Under the pieces are notes generated by a model. That model saw only the letters and a program-made list of their open reading frames with translations, ran no database searches and had not been told where the DNA came from. 64,000 nt of DNA from positions 644,666 to 708,665 of the forward strand of contig NW_022985163.1 in assembly GCF_010093535.1 (NCBI RefSeq). The letters are read 5' to 3'. Positions within the stretch are counted from its first letter, which is position 1. Every line of letters begins with the position of its first letter. The DNA comes from Lindgomyces ingoldianus (Eukaryota > Ascomycota > Dothideomycetes > Pleosporales > Lindgomycetaceae). Positions 33,377 to 45,018 of this stretch are shown one piece after another. The position numbers were made by a program, and so were the translations under genes.

Positions 33377-35203
33377 ATGGATTCCTCTCTTCCTGCTGAT
33401 CCATATGCCGCCTTAGGAGTGTCCAAGAATGCCGATGCAGCTACTATCAAATCGACATACCGGAAACTGGCCTTGAAATGTCACCCAGACAAAGTCACCG
33501 ATGAGTCGCAGAAGCAGCAGAAGCGGGAGGAATTCCACAGAATCCAGCAGGCGTACGAGTTGATTGGCGACGAGGATAAGCGGACAGCTTATGACGCTGC
33601 AGTTAGACTGAACGAATTCAGGAAAGAGAAACTAGCTAGGGCCGGCAGTGGCGGTCCCAGTGTCGACATCAAAACAGCACATTACGATCTCCGCACTGCA
33701 GCCCCAGCGGGAGCCTCGTTCGCTGCTCGTGGCCCCGCTCGCTATGAAGAGCGCAAGCCGTCGAGGTCGTACGATGACGACAGACACCACGAAGACAGAT
33801 CGTCATCGCGAAAGTACGACACATATGATGCTTACCCCAAGCGCAGCTCACCCCGCTCGTCACGAGAAAAGGAGCCGCCGATTAGAGCCAGCCGGACTTC
33901 GACAGACCGAACGAGGTCTGACCACAAGAAGACTCGCGATAGGGAAGAACGGAGAGATCGTTCCGGCAAGTTCGTTTACGTCGAAGACGACACTCCGTCA
34001 TCTGCAGACGAGAAGACGCGTTACGAAGCAGAGTACAAACGCCGCGCTGAGGAGGACCAGGCCAGGAGAGAGGCGGCAGAGGCTCGACGCAAGGCAGAAG
34101 ATCGACGATCGCACGAAGAGCCCCGCCGCCACCGCAGCGATGACCGTGAAACATACGACCGACAGCGCAAGATCAACGAGCTGCAGAATGATGCATTCCA
34201 GTACATCTCACGTGCCAAAGCCGAGGCGGAGATTCGGCCGTCACCCGGCAGGAACGTCTCCTCGCGGGATGTCCGGCCTGAACACTACGACAGTCGTTCT
34301 CGACGAGACCGCCCAGAAACAGTTCGTCGGTCATCTGCTCGTCCGAAGGATTCGTCTCAACCGGCATCTTCGGGACGTGATAGCCACCGAGACCGCAAGG
34401 GAATCCCCGAGATTGTCGAATGGGGCGACGACGACAGGAAGGTGCCATCTTTTAAGCACTCTAATTCATCCCCAGCGGACCTTCACGTGCCGCCGCGCGC
34501 TACGCCTCAGCGATCCTACACTGAGACGTCCACCCGAGAGCACCGGCGAACGGATTCTTCGCCCACGCCTGCCTTCCGTCGCTCTGAGACAATGCCTACG
34601 GCGTCCCGAAGGAAGGAAGCAACTTCTCGGTCTACTGGCCTTCGCAGCTCAGAAACGGTCGTGCCGATGCCCACCACGGAGACCTTCCCCACTGTTCCAC
34701 CCCCTCTATCGTCATCCACTCGGAAGCTTTACCACTATCCAATGTCTGGAGGGGTGAGGATTGCCCCGGAAGAGCCTGGTGTGGCAAATGGCCACCGCAC
34801 CGTCCTTCACGAGCCCGCCCGCCATAGGACTCGCTCACCATCGCCACTATCTCGACCTCCCATGGGACCGAACCGGCTAGTTGAAACCAGCTCAATCCCA
34901 TACCAACCTGCAGCCCCTGCTCCTCCACGCACCACTCCAATAACCGTGCCGCCACCACTTGCGCGCGCCGCAACTATGAACGTAAGCCCAGTCCGGGGTG
35001 AGGAGCGTGGAAGATCCAGGCAGCTGTTTGGAGAGATCAGAGGTCGCCAGGCTAGCTTTAGCCCAGAAAAAATCTCGTATGCCAAGAAATTTGGACCAGA
35101 CGATATTAGATGGAGTGCTCCAAGAGGTCGTGATCCGGTCAGAGATCGCGAATACATGGGCACTAAACCGTCTCTAGGCAGACATGCTACGTCTGTCTAC
35201 TAG
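33377..35203 (+). CDS. J-domain co-chaperone with long disordered Arg/Ser tail
   Basis: A single exon of 608 residues from the ATG at 33377. The J domain occupies residues about 8-75 (DPYAALGVSKNADAATIKST, with the HPD triad at 36-38 and a closing FHRIQQAYELIGDEDKRTAYDAA), so it should stimulate an Hsp70 ATPase. There is no Gly/Phe region, zinc-finger or substrate-binding domain, making it class C. The remaining 530 residues are low-complexity, rich in Arg, Ser, Glu, Asp and Pro, with many SR/RS and SP sites and a short helical charged stretch (EAEYKRRAEEDQARREAAEARRKAEDRR) near residue 220. The tail probably decides partner and location; RS-like content hints at nuclear or RNA-linked function (inference). 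The open reading frame is complete with no intron. Confidence 0.9.
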   Translation: MDSSLPADPYAALGVSKNADAATIKSTYRKLALKCHPDKVTDESQKQQKREEFHRIQQAYELIGDEDKRTAYDAAVRLNEFRKEKLARAGSGGPSVDIKTAHYDLRTAAPAGASFAARGPARYEERKPSRSYDDDRHHEDRSSSRKYDTYDAYPKRSSPRSSREKEPPIRASRTSTDRTRSDHKKTRDREERRDRSGKFVYVEDDTPSSADEKTRYEAEYKRRAEEDQARREAAEARRKAEDRRSHEEPRRHRSDDRETYDRQRKINELQNDAFQYISRAKAEAEIRPSPGRNVSSRDVRPEHYDSRSRRDRPETVRRSSARPKDSSQPASSGRDSHRDRKGIPEIVEWGDDDRKVPSFKHSNSSPADLHVPPRATPQRSYTETSTREHRRTDSSPTPAFRRSETMPTASRRKEATSRSTGLRSSETVVPMPTTETFPTVPPPLSSSTRKLYHYPMSGGVRIAPEEPGVANGHRTVLHEPARHRTRSPSPLSRPPMGPNRLVETSSIPYQPAAPAPPRTTPITVPPPLARAATMNVSPVRGEERGRSRQLFGEIRGRQASFSPEKISYAKKFGPDDIRWSAPRGRDPVRDREYMGTKPSLGRHATSVY

Positions 35204-37782
35204 ATGATAGGTCGAGAGGCGGCAAAGTGGTGAATGCGTGTGCTAATTTAACGTATGTCTTAGGAAACATAGCGTTTCACGGCGGGCATAGCGGCAAGAG
35301 CATGGCGTGGACACTGTAGGATATGTTTTCTAACACGCTCTCATCGCCAACTCTCTCTTCTTCAACCTGTCCATACTGAAGTCCATGAATACTAGATAGG
35401 CATGGCATTGAGCTCATTGCTTATACCTCTCTCCCCTTTCTAGTTTTCAATTGCCCCTCTATATTCTTCCAAAGTACACACGTTGATGGATTACTACAAC
35501 ACGGAAACTTAAATACAAGGAGAATTAGTCCTCCCTTGACGACGGACTTGGTGCTCCAGTCAGGGCTGAGGCGGTTCTTTGTACATGACTCTCTTCTCTT
35601 CTCTTCACTTCTCTTCTTTTCTTTCCTCTTCTCTTCTTTTTCGCTTGTTCTATCCCACCTCTTCCGGGGCTATGACTATTTTAAAGTATTTCTAGCATGT
35701 CTTTTTTCTGCTACATATCATACCTTGAGAAACCCACATATTGGGTCCGTGGGTTCTTCTGGGACTGGGATCTGGGTTGGTCTGGGTCTGAGGCGCTACG
35801 CATGGTCGTACGGTTTCTGGTCTGCTTTCGCTTTTACTTTCGCTGCACAGACGCATGTTCTCACTCACACAAGTCGCTCTATCTCGACGTCTGTATAAGC
35901 TGGAAACGCTCGCTACGACACTGCATTCGCTCATTTTGATCAACGATGCTTCATAACGGCTACGAGGGAACCAGCAGGTTGACATGTTTGGAACCCTCCC
36001 TTCTCTCTCTAGGATTTGTGTCAGTCTTCCTGTTGTTTTGTTGTTGCTGCTGATGTTGCTGTTGCTATCTGTCTTGGTCTTTCTGACTTTCTGACTGTGT
36101 GTTTGTCTGTCATTTGCAATGTGGAATATCTTCGGTTTTGTTCACAATGGGTCAAGGTGTGGTTATGGAAGGATATGGACATGGACACGGACACTTTGAG
36201 CGTCGAGCATGATTCAAAACGAATTCTTGCTCCGCTATTGATACATCTCTTGATGATATACATGGTTATGAATACGTTTAGATATCTGATTGATCGATTG
36301 AATGATGAATTAAATAAATGATAAAACAAACTCGACTAACTTAAATCTGTGATGGCTTCTTGTGATGGTTTGGTGGTTTGCGTAATTAACTAATGACTGG
36401 CTTCTCGCATTTTGCCTCCTACTAGACTAGACGATGGGAAAGTCATGCAAATTTTCTTTCTCGGCGTTTCTTTTGCTTTCTAGGGGTATACATGTATACG
36501 CGCATGGCTGTGCTAGTCGATTCGTAGCTACCTACTCCATCCGTGCCGTCCGTTTCCGAGCGAGCCGTTTCGCTTCCCAACTACATTCTTTGCCTCCTAA
36601 TCCTAGATTCCCCGCGCTCGCTCTCATTCCTTTGGACACAACCCATCCTAAAAACACTTTCGCTTCCTGAGCTCAGTTTGCTCAAACGGAGATGTCTTAG
36701 CGCCTCTGTCTGACGGCATACCGCCCAGCGTCTGCATCGCAGATGTGCATCTTACCCACTCCTTCCCGCACACAGACCCTCAAATGAGATGAGGCGCTCA
36801 AGGAGACCTGATCGGGCGAAGGGGCTTTATTAAGTAAGCGCGGACGTTCTTAGACCCTGTATTTGGCAGATTTAATCTACTCCCAACACCTCCCCCGCTC
36901 AGACGGACGGATTACCACACATATTTTTGGAATGCATCTGCGGATCTGACCGCGCCACAGGAGCATGACGTTCAGGTACTTTCGGTGTCCGTTTATACTC
37001 AGGATATTGTCGTTTTGGTTCGGAAAGCGAATGCTAAATATTTGTAGTTTTCGTCGCTATCTATAAGATAATGGTTGGTCATGAATTACTTTGAAGAGTG
37101 GGTAGAAGCGATTCGGATACGTATTGGTCTTTAGCAATGGCGTTTGTAATAGACTTACGCCGGCAAAGATGTGATTTGTAAAGAGAGCTGTTCTGTATAG
37201 AGTTAGCCTGCGCTGTGTTTGGTTATCGTGGCTTCCATACTACTTGCTTTAGGCTAGAAGGGTTATCTGCGGCCTGGCAGCTAATTACTCTTCCCTTACG
37301 ACGGAGAAAAGTAAACAAACAGCCGAGGAGCCAGAACATAGATGATTAATCGTATAAGAGCTAACATCGAGAAAAGCGCCGGAGATGGAGGCACTATGAG
37401 TAGTGGTCTTCAAGTTCTATCTATCAGAATATATCAATTTCTCTACCTACATATATAGAAAGAAAGGCTTCGTTGCGTATTAGTGCATCTCTGGCTACAG
37501 CTAGCATTTTAGCTGGATCAGAGCAAAACGAAAATGAAACCTTTGTTCCAATAGCGTAGACACCCCTTTTGCTACTTGACAAATACTTGAATCTATGTTT
37601 TTCTCGTTTGCTTGTGCAAGATTTCGTGAGAAGGAGGCTATATGCCAATGTAAGGCGCCTATCTACCTCTTCCCCTTTCAAGGATATGGATTTAAGAGAC
37701 TATGGCTGTGGACCGAACTTCACTCAGCCAGCTCGACATTCGATCAATGATGAAGAATTAATTGTATGTACATCCAAGCTGA
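35204..37782. other. Intergenic between convergent J-protein and HET genes
   Basis: The 3' flanks of the convergent J-protein (+) and HET (-) genes over 2.6 kb. Contains a CT/TTC-rich tract at about 35590-35650 and a small (atggac/acggac) repeat near 36170-36200. No gene, RNA or mobile element recognised. Confidence 0.5.
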
Positions 37783-39876
37783 TTACACAATGCTCAACCA
37801 CCCCGGGCAGTCCTGGGTTCTTCTCTTCTTCAACTTCTTCAGATTGCCATACATCTTTTCCCACGTCTGGTGTGAAACCAAGAACCCTTCAAACGCTCCA
37901 ACGCGCCGATACAGCGAGCCCATTCCGTTCGGCTCGACCAAAATAATACCAGCTAAATGATACCCTTCCGACACCATCTTAGAACCCAGGAACAGAAGTA
38001 CCGGCCGAAGTAGCATTCTAGGGGAATCAGGCGTATCTCGAACCTGGGATTCTGGTAGGGCTTTCAAATCATCTAGATAGGTGCGTAGGGCGTCGGAATA
38101 TGAAATCCAGTCTGTTACTGGCTCGGCACCGCCGTAGTACTTGGCCGAGTGCTCGTACCTGATGCTCGGCAAGGTTCTCATGACACCGAATATTTTGAGC
38201 GGTTGTTTTTGCATAGCTCGAGGGTGCTGAGTATCTTCAATAGTGAGGCTACACGTGGTCACTATTTCAGGTAAGCTCTCGTACCCGTGTAAGAATTCTA
38301 CTCTGCCGTCGACAGATGCCCACGTCCAGGATGGAGCACGGTACTGCGATTGTCGATTGTACGTGGTCCCTAATTGTGTACGTTTCCCGCGGTGTACCCA
38401 CATGAGTTGCTGCGGTAGTTCGCTGAGCCAGAGGCCAGCTAGATATGTGTCTTTACAAGAATTTTGGGCCATCTGCGCGAGACCAGAGAGAGCAGGTAGC
38501 TTGTCAGTGATGTAGGTTAGATTCCTTTGCGTGAAGTGCTCCACAATCGTTTTCCATTCTGTGAGCATCCACTGTGGACTATCTTTTTGCAGTCGTTTGA
38601 CGGTTGCACTTTCAACGCCAGGATTTGATGTCTCCATTATGCAAAACCCTTGATGTCCTAGCTTGGGAGCAGTCTCATGATGAAGTGACTGGTGGCACAT
38701 CCAACGCAGACCCGCAGTTCCATAGCTCAAGATACGATTCGACAAAAGCCTCTCTTGAAGTGTCCATGCTCTTGTATTTAACGGCTCTAGATGAGGCAGA
38801 AGATGAGGAGGTTCCGGACCAACTAGTATCTTCACAGGATATTTGGGGCTTCGTTGGAGTGCGCAAGGTTGCACTGGTTCTATTTTTCGCTGATGAAACA
38901 ACCCTTCGTTCGCATGAGCACCATGAGCAGCGGAGAGCGTAAGACATGCACCTTGGTAAATATGGTGCATGTTGGTCGATTCTTTTTGCCAGTCCGAATA
39001 TGCAGCATCATCGTGGCCCTGAAGGATACAAAAAGCATCAGCCCATAGATATTGGACTCCTAGTTCCCGGGTTACGATGATTGCATCCTGGATAGTTTTC
39101 GGTATTGTCTCCCACGGAATTGACGTCATAAAATCCCCTATATTCGAGCTGGTTGTTGTGAGAAACGTACTTCGACCCCAGCAATAGCTCAGAGCAACGT
39201 ATCTCGTACTCTCGGGGTCTGGAAGATATTGTTGGCTGGTGATGACAAGTCTCGGAAGCATTGAGCTATCCCCTACGTCGATGAGGCGTGTGGGTAATTT
39301 CTTCGCACCACTCTGGCAAGCGCTTCCATGGTTTTGTAGGCAATTATCAAGCCACTGCTTCGCAAGAGAGAAGCATGCTGCGGATTGGGAGTTCTCTAGA
39401 AGTGGTCGGTACTTGAAATTCGCCTCGTTCACACTACCTAGCCCAGATCAGAGTGAAGTCTCAGCAGCGAATTAAATCCACTTACCGCGTTCACTATAGA
39501 TCGTCAAACGCCCTCTTCGTATATCGTACCTCGAATCCGGAGGTCCAACATGCCATGGCTCGTCATAGCCTCGAGGACCCCAGCCAAATCCTGACACGGT
39601 TCTGCTCGAAACGATTACATCAATGCATTGCAATTTGGCGTATGTGTGCTTTGGTGGTGGATTTAAAAACAGATGGACCTCGTCCTCTGAGTTGTTTCGG
39701 AGGTAGGTCTTGTCGAATCTCAGGGACCATAATAGGAGGGCACAGAGAGAGCACGGGCCGATATTCTTATCCTCTTGATTGAGTAGATAAGAAACTAGGG
39801 AGTGTAGGTAGCCATCCTCGAAATCATCCAGCGTAAGTGCTTTGCACTTCGCGCAAAGATGCTGGTGATCCATCAT
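37783..39876 (-). CDS. HET-domain (heterokaryon incompatibility) protein
   Basis: Two exons on the minus strand, 39876-39486 and 39437-37783, 681 residues. The 48-bp intron (GTAAGT..CTAG) joins YSERG to SVNEANFKYRPL. The N-terminus has a CxxC pair (CAKC) and a second (CSLC), as is common before HET domains. The HET domain runs from about residue 210 (YVALSYCWG) through YLWADAFCILQ to RAWTLQERLLSNRIL near 370, and all three landmark blocks are present. HET proteins trigger programmed cell death on non-self recognition in filamentous ascomycetes; most copies in a genome have no known partner, so a self/non-self role is plausible but not shown. The C-terminal half (RAPSWTWASVDG) is the usual variable region. 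Codon use is normal and the frame intact, so it is probably functional. Confidence 0.93.
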
Positions 39877-41388
39877 TGAAGGATATTCAAGATGATAATC
39901 TTAATGTCAGGAACTATTTCAAGGATAAGAAGGTATTATGAGTGGGTGCAATCTCAGACAATTAATTTTTGGAGGTGTGCCTGAAGAATGGATTGTGCTT
40001 TCATTATGACATATGGTAGATCCTTTCGCAGGCTGAGGCTGAACGGGCATGATACTCAGCCCCGCTCGGTGGCTTGGCGATGACCCATGGCTTCAATACC
40101 AATCGTAGGAGAGCGGTGCGACGAGTGGAAAATATTCTTAGTGAAGCATTGCTCAAGTACGGAGGCGAAGTTGAAGTGTTGGGAAGCGATGTGTGAAAGG
40201 ATGGAAGAGGGGCGAAGAGCAGAGAGTGAGGATCCAACACTGGGTCGCAATTTGTAATGAGACCCATCACCAGGCAGAATCACAACACTATGAAGTCAGA
40301 TCAGTCATGTACTTGAGACAAAGAAAATATGTCCTTTCATTCATTTACACACTTCATCTTAGCTATCCAAAAGGACCAAGAATTTTTGAATCACCATATG
40401 CCACCCCAAGGGGCATATTCCAATTGTTCCCTTCAAAACTCCGCGGCCCGCTCAAAGGGCCTTATCGCTTAGCGCATCCGAGAAGGGTCGGATCTATGAA
40501 ACGAACCCAACACATAAACTTAACAAAGGGAATCCGAGACCACAAGCAGCCGCACAAAGCCTCCCTTCACCCTCCACCCCTATGTACTTTCGAGTAGAAG
40601 AACGACCCGCGCAAGGTGCATTGTGTCTTCTATGTCGCCTATAACGCGTATGTGAACCAAGATATTCATGTATCCAATTCCATCCAATTCCATCCAATTG
40701 AAAAGAAAGATCAAAGATTCTTAAGAATAAGTGGTAGGAGAGATACACGGGAGAGAGTGTAGTTTGTGGGGTTGATGAGGTAAAAGGAGTCGGATCGGGT
40801 ACTAGAGACTACTGACTAGGACATTACTTAAACCAACTCTTCTACGTTTCAATCCAAGTAGAGGACATCAACAGACATTAACCTCCACAAGTGGGAGCAT
40901 CGATGACAAAGAGGAAAGAGGGAAGAGCAAGGAGATCAAGTGAGCGTTGATATAAGGGATAAGAGAAGTAAACTGAAAAGAGAAGTGAGGGTTGTATGGT
41001 GGGTTCCTCGCAACTAGGAATATATTGGGAGAGAAAGATAAGAGTTCGTAATGTTGGTCCGCTTTCTTGGAAGTGGTCTCAGTTCAAGGCAGCGTGTGCT
41101 ATGTGTTGGTGGCACCGCTGCCAACCATCTCCCTGGTCAACGACGGACCGAGCGGTTGAAGGATCAAATCCTTCGCGCGCCTTTGGGAGATTAGGGTTGT
41201 GCCATGGTAGCTATCTCGACAATACGAGCGGGACAGTTCGCTTTGCGCAGGGATTGGACACGATCGTTTCAATACGTCGTCCTTCGAGGCATCTCGGTGG
41301 GTAGACGAGACATATGCTGGCGTTGGTTCTCCCAGTGAGCCTCTCCTGTGGGAGAGGAAGCTAGAAAGTAAAGTGTGGTCGAAACCAA
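39877..41388. other. Intergenic, HET promoter and phosphatase 3' flank
   Basis: The promoter of the HET gene and the 3' flank of the phosphatase gene, both on the minus strand. A tandem pair of ccatccaatt units sits at about 40675-40699. No gene or RNA recognised. Confidence 0.5.
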
Positions 41389-44300
41389 TCATAAGACATC
41401 CCAGATATTTCTGACGATGGGGCTGCTCCCTGTTTGTACTGGACTTCGAGGGTCTTCATCGATCACCCTTGGCGGCGTCCATTGAAGTGTCTCCTTCCAT
41501 TCAGAACCGCCCTGGCCATCCTTGATCGTCTCGTTGGACGATGCTGGGCTTGTGTCATCAGTGGTTGCCTTTAGATCCATGTGGAATGGATTCCTCGTGA
41601 ATTCTTCTGCACGTGGTGACATCAACGCATCGAGGTCATCAGCCGCCTGTGGCAGGTGCGGCGACCGTGGTGGCAGTAGAGCCTCCATCTCAGTCTGCAA
41701 CTTGTGGAGTCTTCTCTGCTCGCGCATGTTCGGTGACGAGAAGCGAGTTCGGATGGCGGTCTGTTTCGAAGGTGTGGAAAGGAGCGCTTGCTGGGAAGTC
41801 GAAGGAGCAAAAGGGACATTCTCCTCGGTGGGTTTAAATCCGGGTGTGTGAGGCTCTAGTAGACGAGCAGATTGAGATTCCGGTGAAGTACTCAAGCTGT
41901 CAATTCGGCCAGAACTTGAGATCTTCGAATTCTCGAGATTTGCAAGTGGAGTTGGCGCGAAAATAGTTGGCTGCATTTGCGCTGCAGTGCTGTTTAATGA
42001 AGCAAATCCATTGAATGCTTCGGGTTGTGGTAGATGGGATGGCGGAAGTATCGCTTGAAACGAAGGGCGTCGGGTTTCAGATTCGACTTGCGGTGGCAGT
42101 GTCAGGTCTGCGTTCTCAAAAGGATTTCTAGGGAATCCGAATTGCCTAGGCGAAGTCAACCCAAATGGATCAACATCTGCCAATCTTGGTTTTAGCGGTG
42201 TCATGTGGAACTCAGTAGCCCTTGGCGAAGTCATTTCGACATCCAGTGTATCGTTCGAAGGAGTGAATATATCCTTTGGGAACCCGGTCGCTGCAGGCGA
42301 AGTAAGATTAAAGTGCTGTGATGACTGATTGCTTGACCCCAATGGTTGCGGTCGCTCAGAATCGAAGCCTGTAGCGCGAGGAGATAGAAGGCTGTATGAT
42401 TCATCGATCTCGCCTTGGTGCAGACCAGTCATATGGAACTCGGTGGATCTTGGAGACATTGGCATATTCTCATCATGAGATTCTGGTGATCTTGGAAGCG
42501 TGTGAGAGTTTAGGGGGTTGACCTGTGTCCATGGGCCAGTGTTGAATTCCGTTTTCCTTGGAGACAGCAATGGGGATACGTTTGCGTGATTGTTAGGAAC
42601 AAGCGGGTGAATATTGAAATTCGAGGCCATTGGAGACCTTAGAGTATCGAAATCATCCAGTCTCAACGGTGCCGTATGAAAGTCCTCCGACTTGGGCGAT
42701 GTGGCTGCACCAAATCCCTCATGTTGCATCTGCTCCCTGAACGGTAATTGACGTGAGAAATTGGGAACTGGGAGGGGTTGGAGATTTACGTGTGGCTCTT
42801 GGTGAATAGACTGCTCGTTCATGTTTGCATCCATTATGCCAGGTGATTGATCATTATTGGTGATTGAAAGAACGGGTACAACCTGGCCTTTTGGGTCCAC
42901 ATAAGGTGTAGCAGAGGTGGTGGGCGAGGACTTTGGCGATAAATCAAAATGTGTCTGACTAGAGGCCCACGAGCGGCGGTATCCAGGAGAGAAGAAGACA
43001 CCAGATGGTGCAGACAATGGGCCAGGCGATATCGATATCATATTTCCGGTACTTGCCCGTTGCATGTTCAAGTCGGTGTCTGGTGGTAGGGGTGCTGTAC
43101 GTGGTGTTCTTGAGCCAGCGGATACTTCCATGTCGAAGGGAGAGTGCCTGTTCGCCCCCGAAGAGACCGTAGTTGGCAGGCCAGCGGACCTCCTCGGGAG
43201 GTTCAGGCCATAAACTTGGTTGTGGAACGCCCTGTCTCCATTTGCTCGAAGGAGGCCATTCCTAAACTCTTGGAGCTGCATGATGAGATTCATGTTTGGT
43301 CCTATCCATTTGCTCCGTTTCTTTACAGAATCGTACGCTTCTTGAACGCTAATACCTGGATTCTTGTACAACCCATAGGCGACAATCAAACTCGCCGAGC
43401 GACTAACACCGCACTGGCAATGGACAAGGACACGCTTTCCTTGCTGTACTCTGTCATCAATAAGCTTTACTAGCTTAAAGAGGTCCGGCACAATGTCAGT
43501 GTTGTGTTCCCAAGGCATATGAATATACTCCGGAATCTGCAGAGTTGTTCCGTTCACGGTTTTCATGGTTGGCTTGGTAGTCTCCAAGATAGGAGTAGCC
43601 TTCGGTGTAGTAGGAGAGCTGCTCTGTGTATCGACTGACGATGCCTTGGTCCGTTCGGGTATTGCAGCAAAATCCACAGTCTCTGGAGGAGGTCCATCAA
43701 CGCGCCTTGCATCCAAGTCCTTCTGTAATTCCTCGGCTGAGGCTGTGAAAGGATTCTTGACCTCGCTGGCAACATTTATGATCACATCGTAAGTCGCTGC
43801 CTGCTCTGCTGTGGGCTCGAAATATAAATATACACCGGATTCGTATATACATATTGGCCCATTCGGATAAGCGGCGGGTTTCTCTTCGCGAGACTGGGGA
43901 ATGTCGAAATTTGGTTCCTGGTCCTCCTCCTCCATCTCTATGGGCACTTCGGCAAAACCGTGGGGATTGGTTTTGATGGGGCGAAGAATGGGGAGTTGCA
44001 TCCCGCCACCTGGAGCTACACTGGGAGAACATAACGGAAGCGAAGGCGAAGACTGGAAATGGCGCAACGCTGGACGATTGAGGGCAGGAGTGGAAGGGAT
44101 AACGAGCCGCATGGGCTTACTATCGCTGCCAGGAGTTTGGATTGTTAAGCTCAAATTGCTAGGCCGTCGCTTCGGTGGGGTTGGCGGCTTAATGAATGAG
44201 GGAGATGTTGGGGCGGAAGTGTTCTTTTCTTTTTTGGCGAGAACGGGTAGAGGTGCAGATGGGTTCGAACGGAGGTTGCCCAATGAGCTTGCCGTATTGA

Positions 44301-45018
44301 TTCCGAGGTTCTTCAGATTCCTCGGCTTTTTTGCAGGCGTCATGGGCCTTTGCAGTTCGAAGAAGGCATTTTGCGAAGGTTCCGCCACGGCGTTGTCCGT
44401 TCTTCGAGACCGGAAATCGGGTACAAATGAGGACGAAGCAACCTTGGCAATGGGCGATTCTGGTGAAGGTCCCGGGGAGGGGTCTGTTACAGAGGATGAG
44501 TCCATGGTCGAAATAGTTGTGGTAGGTGAGGAATCGGACGACTCAGATGCTAATGTCGATGTACTGTCGCGGTGTACGTGGAAGGTGGAAAAGGGTACGT
44601 TCGACGGACTCGATCCACTAATAATGTTCCCGCTAGAAGCAGGCCGTGCTACGGCGTGGCCATGAGGGCCAGTGCTAGTTTGCTCCGAGAAATCCTTTAC
44701 CCCAGTGTTGTTTACTTCCTCTCCGAAGACCGACATGAAGGACGGCATAGGCACAAATGTTCTCGAGCTGGCCTGTACGGGCATGCTGGGTCTGCGAGGT
44801 CGGGTGGGTCGTTGTGTTGGTCCCGACCTGGGGGAGCGATTGCCTGGGTTACCAGTCCAAAACGACGGCTGCCGTGGGGAGGGTGGGCGAGAAGGCCGTT
44901 GCGTGAAACTATGTTCAAACTTTTTGGCAGAAAAAGAAGAATTAGGTACTAAATCGGGAGCAAAAGCCCTCTTGAGAGTGGGACTGTCAGCCTTTTGGAC
45001 GATTGTTGCGGTCGCCAT
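41389..45018 (-). CDS. MAP-kinase-type dual-specificity phosphatase with SPR repeat tail
   Basis: A single exon of 1,209 residues. The frame is open 94 codons upstream to 45300, but MATATIVQKADS at 45018 is the better start, with a normal context and a family-like N-terminus. The dual-specificity phosphatase domain covers about residues 370-580: ICIYESGVYLYFEPT, then a loop insertion, then the active-site loop VHCQCGVSRS with catalytic Cys534 and Arg540, and QEAYDSVKKRSKWIGPN. The order resembles yeast Msg5 / fission yeast Pmp1-type MAPK phosphatases, which dephosphorylate cell-wall-integrity or pheromone MAP kinases (inferred). The 500-residue N-terminus and 600-residue C-terminus are Ser/Pro-rich and likely disordered. 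The C-terminal part carries about nine copies of an SPRxTEF-like motif (41590-42705) that offer many S/T-P phosphosites. The catalytic site is intact. Confidence 0.9.
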   Translation of the reverse strand: MATATIVQKADSPTLKRAFAPDLVPNSSFSAKKFEHSFTQRPSRPPSPRQPSFWTGNPGNRSPRSGPTQRPTRPRRPSMPVQASSRTFVPMPSFMSVFGEEVNNTGVKDFSEQTSTGPHGHAVARPASSGNIISGSSPSNVPFSTFHVHRDSTSTLASESSDSSPTTTISTMDSSSVTDPSPGPSPESPIAKVASSSFVPDFRSRRTDNAVAEPSQNAFFELQRPMTPAKKPRNLKNLGINTASSLGNLRSNPSAPLPVLAKKEKNTSAPTSPSFIKPPTPPKRRPSNLSLTIQTPGSDSKPMRLVIPSTPALNRPALRHFQSSPSLPLCSPSVAPGGGMQLPILRPIKTNPHGFAEVPIEMEEEDQEPNFDIPQSREEKPAAYPNGPICIYESGVYLYFEPTAEQAATYDVIINVASEVKNPFTASAEELQKDLDARRVDGPPPETVDFAAIPERTKASSVDTQSSSPTTPKATPILETTKPTMKTVNGTTLQIPEYIHMPWEHNTDIVPDLFKLVKLIDDRVQQGKRVLVHCQCGVSRSASLIVAYGLYKNPGISVQEAYDSVKKRSKWIGPNMNLIMQLQEFRNGLLRANGDRAFHNQVYGLNLPRRSAGLPTTVSSGANRHSPFDMEVSAGSRTPRTAPLPPDTDLNMQRASTGNMISISPGPLSAPSGVFFSPGYRRSWASSQTHFDLSPKSSPTTSATPYVDPKGQVVPVLSITNNDQSPGIMDANMNEQSIHQEPHVNLQPLPVPNFSRQLPFREQMQHEGFGAATSPKSEDFHTAPLRLDDFDTLRSPMASNFNIHPLVPNNHANVSPLLSPRKTEFNTGPWTQVNPLNSHTLPRSPESHDENMPMSPRSTEFHMTGLHQGEIDESYSLLSPRATGFDSERPQPLGSSNQSSQHFNLTSPAATGFPKDIFTPSNDTLDVEMTSPRATEFHMTPLKPRLADVDPFGLTSPRQFGFPRNPFENADLTLPPQVESETRRPSFQAILPPSHLPQPEAFNGFASLNSTAAQMQPTIFAPTPLANLENSKISSSGRIDSLSTSPESQSARLLEPHTPGFKPTEENVPFAPSTSQQALLSTPSKQTAIRTRFSSPNMREQRRLHKLQTEMEALLPPRSPHLPQAADDLDALMSPRAEEFTRNPFHMDLKATTDDTSPASSNETIKDGQGGSEWKETLQWTPPRVIDEDPRSPVQTGSSPIVRNIWDVL

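Noticed and set aside
41135..41185. tRNA-like stretch ACCGAGCGGTTGAAGGATCA followed by AATCC
   Set aside because: D-arm-like and T-arm-like sequences are adjacent with no anticodon arm or 5' acceptor partner; probably coincidence.
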